From Actinobacteria bacterium UBA3028 (lineage in GTDB: Bacteria > Actinomycetota > Actinomycetes > Nanopelagicales > Nanopelagicaceae): a DNA stretch of 11,339 nt. Shown here one piece after another: positions 6,654-11,339 of this stretch (positions are counted from its first letter, which is position 1; each line of letters starts with the position of its first letter). Position numbers and translations under genes: made by a program. The notes under the pieces are model-generated. The model made no database searches, was not told the origin of the DNA, and was given only the letters and a program-made list of their open reading frames with translations. Where the stretch lies: assembly GCA_002367715.1 (NCBI GenBank), contig DFDL01000016.1, positions 6,243 to 17,581 of the forward strand, in the 5' to 3' direction.

Positions 6654-6707
6654 GCCTAACGGTCAAAGCAGATATATCAGACATTACCGCTTCTGACCAG
6701 GCTTTTT
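6654..6707 (+). terminator. Intrinsic terminator downstream of the phoH-like gene
   Basis: A long stem: GCCT (6654-6657) pairs with AGGC (6699-6702), and GGTCAAAGC (6661-6669) pairs with GCTTCTGACC (6689-6698), with one bulged C and a 3-nt bulge on the left side. Five T residues follow directly (6703-6707). The loop is about 19 nt. It starts 26 nt after the phoH stop codon and isolates that gene from the SLT gene. Confidence 0.75.
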
Positions 6708-6882
6708 AATTCTAAACATCACTGTGATTAATATCTTTTTTGCGACTCACACTGCTTTAAATTTGCCGACCGGCCCCTTGGGTGCGAGTCTTCCGACATT
6801 CCCCCGAGTCCTTAGCCCATTTTGGGCTGCTCGCTTATGGGCTTGCAGGTTGGACCTAAGAGAGAGCTAGGAGGAGGGTGAT
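6708..6882 (+). promoter_or_regulatory. Promoter and structured 5' leader of the SLT-like gene (candidate cis-regulatory RNA)
   Basis: 175 bp without a gene. Possible -10 boxes are TAATAT (6729-6734) and TAAATT (6758-6763). Downstream several helices can form: CTTGGG (6777-6782) with CCCGAG (6803-6808), and AGCCCA (6814-6819) with TGGGCT (6823-6828) closing a TTT loop. AGCCCA can alternatively pair with a second TGGGCT (6838-6843). CTTAG (6811-6815) can pair with CTAAG (6856-6860). TCCTTAG (6809-6815) can instead pair, with one bulge, with CTAGGA (6867-6872), covering part of the Shine-Dalgarno. GACTC (6744-6748) can pair with either of two GAGTC copies (6786-6790, 6806-6810). Such mutually exclusive pairings suit a riboswitch or attenuator controlling ribosome access. 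In other actinobacteria c-di-AMP (ydaO-type) riboswitches precede wall hydrolase genes, but I cannot align its conserved core here. Confidence 0.5.
6869..6878 (+). promoter_or_regulatory. Strong Shine-Dalgarno sequence of the SLT-like gene
   Basis: AGGAGG (6869-6874) lies 8 nt before the ATG at 6883, and overlapping AGGAGGG (6872-6878) lies 4 nt before it. This is the only strong ribosome-binding site at the head of a transcription unit in the window, and it fixes the start codon. Confidence 0.8.
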
Positions 6883-7464
6883 ATGGACACAAGATTTCGA
6901 TCGAGAGGGCTCGTTCTTAGCACTGCCTTCTTCATTGCCTTCATCGGTACCGTCGATACAACATATGCCCAAGGAATTTTTGACCAGTACGTCTCGGTCC
7001 CAAATAATCTTCCGGCACTAACAGTTCTCCCCGAAACCCCAGAACCAAGTGAAAATGGAATTACCTTAGATCTAAATGGTCTCGCCTCGGTCGATGCCAA
7101 TGCGATCGCCCTAGTCTCAATTGCTGCTCGCCAGGTCGAAAAGGCTAAGAAGCCAAGGGGCGCACGAGCAGTGGCCCGAACGATAATTTCTCAGAAATAC
7201 AAGAAGTGGAATAACAATCGCCAGGCAACCTGTCTAAACAAACTCTGGACTCGTGAGAGCCATTGGAATTACCAAGCTCATAATTATGGAAGCGGCGCCC
7301 ACGGAATTCCACAAGCCTTGCCAGCCATCAAGATGGAGTCAATTTCATCAGATTGGCGAACAAACCCAGTAACTCAAATTAAGTGGGGTCTGGTCTATAT
7401 CAAGGTGCGATACTCAACACCATGTAATGCATATGCTAAACAATTACGATCAAATTATTACTAA
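6883..7464 (+). CDS. Secreted SLT/lysozyme-fold protein (actinobacterial transglycosylase-like)
   Basis: Probable extracellular peptidoglycan-active enzyme, 193 aa. The N-terminus is a signal peptide: RFRSRG charge cluster, hydrophobic core LVLSTAFFIAFIG (about 10-22), likely cleavage after TYA at residue 29. A low-complexity linker with PETPEPSENG follows (about 50-59). The lysozyme-like domain covers about 100-193 and contains CLNKLWTRESHWNYQAHN (117-134), with Glu125 as the expected catalytic acid, then GSGAHGIPQALPAIKM (136-151) and DWRTNPVTQIKWGLVYIKVRY (157-177). These are hallmarks of the actinobacterial transglycosylase SLT/aggregation-promoting-factor group. Cys117 and Cys181 could form a disulfide. 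No LysM or other wall-binding module is present, so attachment would be weak or transient. It is monocistronic and convergent with the fumarase gene. The structured leader suggests post-initiation control. Confidence 0.85.
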   Translation: MDTRFRSRGLVLSTAFFIAFIGTVDTTYAQGIFDQYVSVPNNLPALTVLPETPEPSENGITLDLNGLASVDANAIALVSIAARQVEKAKKPRGARAVARTIISQKYKKWNNNRQATCLNKLWTRESHWNYQAHNYGSGAHGIPQALPAIKMESISSDWRTNPVTQIKWGLVYIKVRYSTPCNAYAKQLRSNYY

Positions 7465-7485
7465 ATAATTCTTAAATAATATTTC

Positions 7486-9141
7486 TTAAGCGGTAGGACG
7501 GCTACCTATAGTTATTGGCTTTGAAGTTTCAGCGAAGAAATCATTTCCTTTATCGTCTATAACAATAAATGCCGGAAAATCTCTAACCTCAATCTTCCAG
7601 ATCGCCTCCATACCTAGCTCGGAATAATCTAGAACTTCAACTTTGGTGATGCAATCCTGCGCCAAACGAGCCGCTGGACCACCAATAGATCCAAGGTAGA
7701 AGCCACCATTTTTTTTGCAGGCTTGAGTTACGGCGCTAGAGCGATTTCCTTTAGCCAACATGATTATTGATCCACCAGCGCTCTGAAATTGTTCAACATA
7801 TGAGTCCATCCGCCCAGCAGTAGTCGGGCCAAATGAGCCTGATGCATAACCAACAGGAGTCTTTGCTGGACCTGCGTAGTAAACGGCATGATCTTTAAAG
7901 TATTGCGGAAGCTCTTTTCCGGAGTCTAGAAGTTCCTTAATTTTTGCATGTGCTAAATCTCGAGCAACAATTAAAGTTCCGTTTAGTGAGAGCCGAGTTT
8001 TAATTGGATACTTAGAGAGGGTGCTTAAAACATCGGCCATTGGTTGATTTAGATCGATAGTTACTACACTCTCATCTAAATGCTCATCAGTTGTATCGGG
8101 CAAGAAGTGAGCCGGATCGCGCTCTAGAACCTCAAGAAATACGCCATCTTTTGTGATTTTTGCCTTTGCCTGGCGATCGGCAGAACAGGAGACAGCAATT
8201 GCGATTGGAAGTGAAGCGCCATGTCTTGGCATTCTTACTACTCGGACATCATGGCAGAAATATTTTCCACCAAATTGGGCGCCAATTCCTAAAGTTCGAG
8301 TTAGCTCTAAGACCTTCTTCTCTAATTCAAGATCTCTAAATCCATGTCCAGTCTTAGCATTACCTTCTGTTGGTAGTTCATCTAGATAATGCGTACTTGC
8401 AAGCTTTGAAACTTTGACAGTGTGCTCTGCGCTTGTGCCACCAATAACAATGGCCAAGTGATACGGCGGGCAGGCCGCTGTTCCAATTGAACGTAGCTTC
8501 TCATCTAGCCAACTCATGAAAGATGCTGGATTTAAAATTGCCTTAGTCTCTTGGTAGAGGAAAGATTTGTTAGCACTTCCACCACCCTTTGCGATAAATA
8601 ATAAGTTGTACTCATTTGGATGTTCTGAATCAGAGTAAATTTCAACTTGGGCTGGAAGATTATTTCCGGTATTTGCCTCTTGCCAGGTTGTGATTGGTGC
8701 CATCTGTGAGTAGCGAAGATTTAGCGAGGTGTAGGCGTCATAGACACCTTTTGAGATTGCTTTTGCATCTTCTCCAGTTGTTAAAACCTGCTGCCCCTTC
8801 TTGCCCATGATTAGAGCAGTTCCGGTGTCTTGGCACATCGGCAAAATTCCACCGGCAGAGATGTTGGCATTCTTTAGAAGATCAAGTGCAACAAAGCGAT
8901 CATTTGGTGAGGCCTCTGGATCCTTCAAGATTGCAGCAAGTTGTTCTAGATGCTCTTCGCGCAAATAGTGATTTATATCGTGGATGGCCTCGCTAGTTAA
9001 TTTCTCAAGAACTTGCGGGCCAATCTTTAAGAATTCCATTCCCTCGGCCTCAAAGGTAGTTAACCCTTCCGTTGAGATAAGGCGATACTTTGTCTTATCT
9101 GCTCCGACTGGAAGCAGCTCACTGTAATTAAATTCTGGCAT
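7486..9141 (-). CDS. Class I fumarate hydratase (4Fe-4S type)
   Basis: Reversible hydration of fumarate to malate in the TCA cycle, cytoplasmic, using an oxygen-sensitive [4Fe-4S] cluster. The 551-aa protein matches class I (FumA/FumB) length and order: alpha-type domain with PMCQDTGTA (101-109), KGGGSANKS (185-193), TAACPPYHLAIVIGGTSAEH (221-240), VSCSADRQAK (317-326), and a C-terminal beta-type domain with GPAKTPVGYASGSFGPTTAGRMD. Cys103, Cys224 and Cys319 are the expected cluster ligands. I chose ATG 9141 (MPEFNYSELL): the xseB TAA ends a single base before it, which is typical coupling. An in-frame extension to 9192 would lie within xseB. It is the last gene of the xseA-xseB-fumarase operon. 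Whether a class II FumC also exists in this genome cannot be seen. Confidence 0.95.
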   Translation of the reverse strand: MPEFNYSELLPVGADKTKYRLISTEGLTTFEAEGMEFLKIGPQVLEKLTSEAIHDINHYLREEHLEQLAAILKDPEASPNDRFVALDLLKNANISAGGILPMCQDTGTALIMGKKGQQVLTTGEDAKAISKGVYDAYTSLNLRYSQMAPITTWQEANTGNNLPAQVEIYSDSEHPNEYNLLFIAKGGGSANKSFLYQETKAILNPASFMSWLDEKLRSIGTAACPPYHLAIVIGGTSAEHTVKVSKLASTHYLDELPTEGNAKTGHGFRDLELEKKVLELTRTLGIGAQFGGKYFCHDVRVVRMPRHGASLPIAIAVSCSADRQAKAKITKDGVFLEVLERDPAHFLPDTTDEHLDESVVTIDLNQPMADVLSTLSKYPIKTRLSLNGTLIVARDLAHAKIKELLDSGKELPQYFKDHAVYYAGPAKTPVGYASGSFGPTTAGRMDSYVEQFQSAGGSIIMLAKGNRSSAVTQACKKNGGFYLGSIGGPAARLAQDCITKVEVLDYSELGMEAIWKIEVRDFPAFIVIDDKGNDFFAETSKPITIGSRPTA

Positions 9142-9142
9142 T

Positions 9143-9355
9143 TTATTTCTCAGGCTTTGGCTTTGCTGCAGCAAGTTTGGCCTTGGCTCCATCTAGCCAG
9201 TGCTGACAGATTTTTGCTAACTCTTCGCCGCGCTCCCAGAGAGCAAGTGACTCTTCCAGTGTTGATTGTCCAGATTCAAGGGTAGAAACTACTTCGGCTA
9301 GAGCATCTCGCGCCTCTTCATAACTTAAATTCTTTGGGTCCTTAGCTGCGGCCAT
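9143..9355 (-). CDS. xseB: Exodeoxyribonuclease VII small subunit
   Basis: Small subunit of ExoVII, a metal-independent nuclease that trims single-stranded DNA from both ends; several XseB chains bind one XseA. The 70-aa helical protein contains the family signature: LSYEEARDALAEVVSTLESG (10-29), then LEESLALWERGEELAKICQHWLDGAKAKL (33-61), and a short Lys/Pro tail. Normal length for the family. It starts 9 bp after the xseA stop codon, with GGAG overlapping the end of xseA, and its stop is one base from the fumarase ATG. Confidence 0.95.
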   Translation of the reverse strand: MAAAKDPKNLSYEEARDALAEVVSTLESGQSTLEESLALWERGEELAKICQHWLDGAKAKLAAAKPKPEK

Positions 9356-9364
9356 AATCGTAAT

Positions 9365-10573
9365 CTACTCCGTAATTGCGCCAACTTCGCCCTGCGCTAA
9401 GCGCAATCGAAGTCGTTGCCCACTCTTTAACTCACTGGCCTTTCGTACAACCGAACCATCACTAGTCTGCACAACTGAATATCCGCGATCTAAGGTGGCT
9501 TGTGGCGAGAGCGTTCTTACCTGGGTTCGAAGGCCACTGATCTCCTCGCGCCCAAGTGCCAGTGCACTGCTCATCGAGCGATGGGATCTGGCCGCCAACT
9601 CTTTAATTACATCGCGCCTGGTCGAGATTATTAACTCTGGCTCACGCATTATCTGGCGCTCCATATAGCTGGCTAATTTAGCAAGTTCAAATTCAATACG
9701 GCTCTGGATGTAGCGATTGCTGCGATCTTGCAGATTTGAAATTCGAGCAAGTTCTTCCGACATATCAGGCACAACTCGCTTACCTGCATCAGTTGGCGTA
9801 GATGCGCGCCAATCTGCAACTAAGTCAAGTAGTGGCGCATCTTTCTCATGGCCGATTGCACTAATTATCGGAGTCTTACAATCTGCGACAAGGCGGAGCA
9901 GAGATTCATCAGAGAATGGCAGAAGATCTTCAAATGAGCCACCGCCACGAGTAATAATAATTACATCGACGTTTTTATCGCTATCTAACTCGGCGAGGGC
10001 GGTGCTAACTTCAGTCACGGCAAGGGCGCTGGCAACAGCAACCTCTCTAATCTCAAATTTAACTCCCGGCCAACGACGCTTTGCATTTTCAACAACATCT
10101 TTGCCGGCATCACTATTGCGTCCACAAATTAGACCGACAACATTTGGCAGAAAGGGAAGTGGTAATTTGCGTCCTTGATCGAAGAGACCTTCACTGGCCA
10201 ATAAATTTTTCAACGCCTCTAAGCGAGCCATTAACTCACCAACTCCAACTTGGCGAATTTCAGAGATATTAAAAGAGAGTGAACCATTTTTGGTCCACCA
10301 GGTTGGTTTAGATCGAATTACAACTCGTGCATTCTGTTCAAGTGGCGCAATAGAATCAAAGATGTTTTTAAAACAGCGCACCGAGATACTCATATCTGCG
10401 CTGGGATCGCGAAGGCGCATGAAAATTGTTGGCGAGCCAGGTCGAACATTTATCTCAGATAGCTCACCCTCAATCCAAACTTCACTCAAGGTATCGATAA
10501 TTGCTCCGATTCGCTCTGAGATAGCGCGGACGCTAAAAGGGGAATCGGCTTGATTTACTGGCTCGCTGGACAC
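9365..10573 (-). CDS. xseA: Exodeoxyribonuclease VII large subunit
   Basis: Catalytic subunit of ExoVII, acting on single-stranded DNA in repair. The 402-aa protein has an N-terminal OB-fold (about 10-110, with VWIEGELSEI at 32-41), the nuclease core LICGRNSDAGKDV (148-160), ITRGGGSFEDLLPFSDE (207-223), SAIGHEKDAPLLDLVADWRASTPTDAG (238-264), a long helical/coiled-coil part (about 270-355), and the terminal LDRGYSVV (361-368). All match XseA. Start: GTG at 10573, supported by TACTAT (minus strand, 10580-10585) 6 nt upstream in leaderless geometry and by the conserved SPFSVRAISERI beginning at residue 11. Near-normal length (E. coli about 456 aa; actinobacterial forms are shorter). It heads an operon with xseB and the fumarase, divergent from ispH. 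Confidence 0.95.
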   Translation of the reverse strand: MSSEPVNQADSPFSVRAISERIGAIIDTLSEVWIEGELSEINVRPGSPTIFMRLRDPSADMSISVRCFKNIFDSIAPLEQNARVVIRSKPTWWTKNGSLSFNISEIRQVGVGELMARLEALKNLLASEGLFDQGRKLPLPFLPNVVGLICGRNSDAGKDVVENAKRRWPGVKFEIREVAVASALAVTEVSTALAELDSDKNVDVIIITRGGGSFEDLLPFSDESLLRLVADCKTPIISAIGHEKDAPLLDLVADWRASTPTDAGKRVVPDMSEELARISNLQDRSNRYIQSRIEFELAKLASYMERQIMREPELIISTRRDVIKELAARSHRSMSSALALGREEISGLRTQVRTLSPQATLDRGYSVVQTSDGSVVRKASELKSGQRLRLRLAQGEVGAITE

Positions 10574-10611
10574 GAGTCGATAGTAATCGCCTTAGCAATT
10601 AGACTTGTCTA
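10574..10611. promoter_or_regulatory. Back-to-back divergent promoters xseA / ispH
   Basis: 38 bp separate the GTG of xseA from the ATG of ispH. On the minus strand TACTAT (10580-10585) is 6 nt from the GTG. On the plus strand TAGACT (10600-10605) is 6 nt from the ATG, with TCGATA (10577-10582, four of six consensus bases) at a 17-nt spacing as -35. The ispH -35 thus overlaps the xseA -10. TAGACT is the same hexamer as used by the DUF4307 gene. Confidence 0.55.
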
Positions 10612-11339
10612 ATGACTTCAGGGTTAATTTCGCCAGGAAAGAAGCGGGTACTTCTGGCTGCCCCACGCGGATATTGCGCTGGTGTGGATCGAGCTGTTAT
10701 CACGGTAGAAAAAGCTCTCGACCTCTATGGCGCCCCGGTCTATGTTCGAAAAGAGATCGTTCATAACAAGCACGTCGTTTCAACTCTAGAGGCGCGCGGT
10801 GCCATCTTTGTTGCAGAAAATGAAGAGGTGCCCGAAGGTCAGACCGTAATTTTCTCAGCACATGGCGTATCGCCAGCAGTTCATGCAAGCGCCGCAACTC
10901 GAAATTTAAAGACAATCGATGCAACCTGTCCGCTAGTTACCAAGGTGCACCATGAGGTTAAGCGATTTGCAAGTGAAGATTTAACAATTTTATTGATTGG
11001 CCATGAAGGCCACGAAGAGGTCGAGGGCACTGCAGGCGAGGCTCCTGATAATGTAATTTTGGTAGATGGAACTGATGGAATAAATGAGATCGTAGTTCCA
11101 AATGAAAATAAAGTTGCTTGGCTATCTCAGACAACCTTGAGCGTTGACGAGACTCTTGTAACTGTTGCTGCTTTAAAGAAGCGCTTTCCGAATTTAATGG
11201 ATCCACCAAGTGATGACATCTGTTATGCAACACAGAATCGTCAAGTTGCAATTAAGCAGATTGCGCCGCAAGCAGATCTAGTAATTATTGTTGGATCGAA
11301 GAACTCTTCGAACTCAGTTCGCTTAGTTGAAGTCTCATT
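10612..11339 (+). CDS. ispH: 4-hydroxy-3-methylbut-2-enyl diphosphate reductase IspH (LytB), N-terminal part
   Basis: Last step of the MEP isoprenoid pathway: reductive dehydroxylation of HMBPP to IPP and DMAPP, with a [4Fe-4S] cluster. The first 242 codons are present; the gene continues beyond the right edge (full proteins about 310-320 aa). Cluster ligands are Cys22 (RGYCAGV), Cys106 (DATCPLVTKVH) and Cys204 (DDICYATQNRQ). Substrate-binding positions match E. coli IspH: His52, His84 (FSAHGVSP), His134 and Glu136 in GHEGHEEVEGT, the SQTTLS motif (172-177), and SKNSSNSVRL (229-238). The ATG at 10612 is supported by TAGACT 6 nt upstream and by the position of the conserved RVLLAAPRGYCAG. Its product feeds the substrate pool of the cis-prenyltransferase encoded at 4446-5252. 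Confidence 0.96.
   Translation, partial: MTSGLISPGKKRVLLAAPRGYCAGVDRAVITVEKALDLYGAPVYVRKEIVHNKHVVSTLEARGAIFVAENEEVPEGQTVIFSAHGVSPAVHASAATRNLKTIDATCPLVTKVHHEVKRFASEDLTILLIGHEGHEEVEGTAGEAPDNVILVDGTDGINEIVVPNENKVAWLSQTTLSVDETLVTVAALKKRFPNLMDPPSDDICYATQNRQVAIKQIAPQADLVIIVGSKNSSNSVRLVEVS

Noticed and set aside
6640..6655. TGGCAGCTAACTGGCC resembles the 3' CAGCUAAC segment of the ydaO (c-di-AMP) riboswitch
   Set aside because: The rest of the aptamer would have to lie inside the phoH-like coding region, and the segment directly precedes an intrinsic terminator. Similarity over about 9 bases is not enough.
7471..7490. CTTAA ... TTAAG inverted repeat between the convergent SLT and fumarase genes as a bidirectional terminator
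   Set aside because: Only a 5-bp all-but-AT stem in an AT-rich 21-bp gap. Expected by chance and too weak to call, although some terminator should act here.
9142..9192. In-frame upstream extension of the fumarase reading frame by 17 codons
   Set aside because: It lies wholly within xseB. ATG 9141 sits one base after the xseB stop and gives the family's normal length and N-terminus.
9717..10553. Plus-strand open frames opposite xseA
   Set aside because: Shadows of xseA. Ser/Arg-rich translations without recognisable domains or start signals.
10700..11251. Two open frames on the minus strand (10700-10924 and 10958-11251)
   Set aside because: Antisense shadows of ispH. Their translations are rich in H, L, R and Q with no domain, while the plus strand is a clear IspH.
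1..11339. CRISPR arrays, transposases, tRNA or rRNA genes, phage genes, long direct repeats
   Set aside because: None seen on reading both strands. Nearly all the sequence is accounted for by conserved chromosomal genes with short gaps.

Overview
The window looks like ordinary chromosome from a compact, fairly AT-rich actinobacterium. The evidence is the actinobacterial-type proteins DUF4307, DUF3817, the short-chain cis-prenyltransferase, PIN-PhoH (PhoH2) and a secreted SLT-type lysozyme-fold protein, combined with A/T-rich third codon positions. Many transcription units also appear to start leaderless, with a TANNNT box 6-9 nt before the start codon. A freshwater Nanopelagicales (acI)-type lineage would fit, but that is inference.

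Layout. 1-504 (-): first 168 codons of a DHA2-type MFS drug efflux protein, running off the left edge. It is divergent from 555-2310 (+), a DrrA/DrrB-type ABC exporter. 2313-3196 (-): DUF4307 membrane protein followed by greA, convergent with the exporter. 3234-5252 (+): a small one-TM protein, SURF1, DUF3817 and a cis-prenyltransferase of the Z-farnesyl diphosphate synthase subgroup, tightly packed as one likely operon. 5323-6627 (+): PIN-PhoH ATPase with its own promoter, closed by a convincing intrinsic terminator. 6708-6882: a structured leader ahead of a secreted SLT-like cell-wall protein (6883-7464, +). 7486-10573 (-): xseA, xseB and a class I Fe-S fumarase as an operon. 10612-11339 (+): first 242 codons of ispH, cut by the right edge.

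The gene order from greA to ispH recalls the Mycobacterium tuberculosis stretch Rv1080c-Rv1110 (greA, DUF4307, Rv1086 Z-FPP synthase, phoH2, fum, xseB, xseA, lytB2). This is therefore a contracted version of an old actinobacterial neighbourhood, with mca missing between DUF4307 and the prenyltransferase, SURF1/DUF3817 present there instead, and class I rather than class II fumarase. The two isoprenoid genes (ispH, cis-prenyltransferase) and the secreted wall enzyme share an envelope theme. SURF1 points to aerobic respiration by a haem-copper oxidase.

I see no mobile element, CRISPR array, rRNA, tRNA or prophage. I found no new multi-gene system. The most interesting parts are the structured, SD-bearing leader of the SLT gene, the run of leaderless and back-to-back divergent promoters, and the 51-aa membrane protein.
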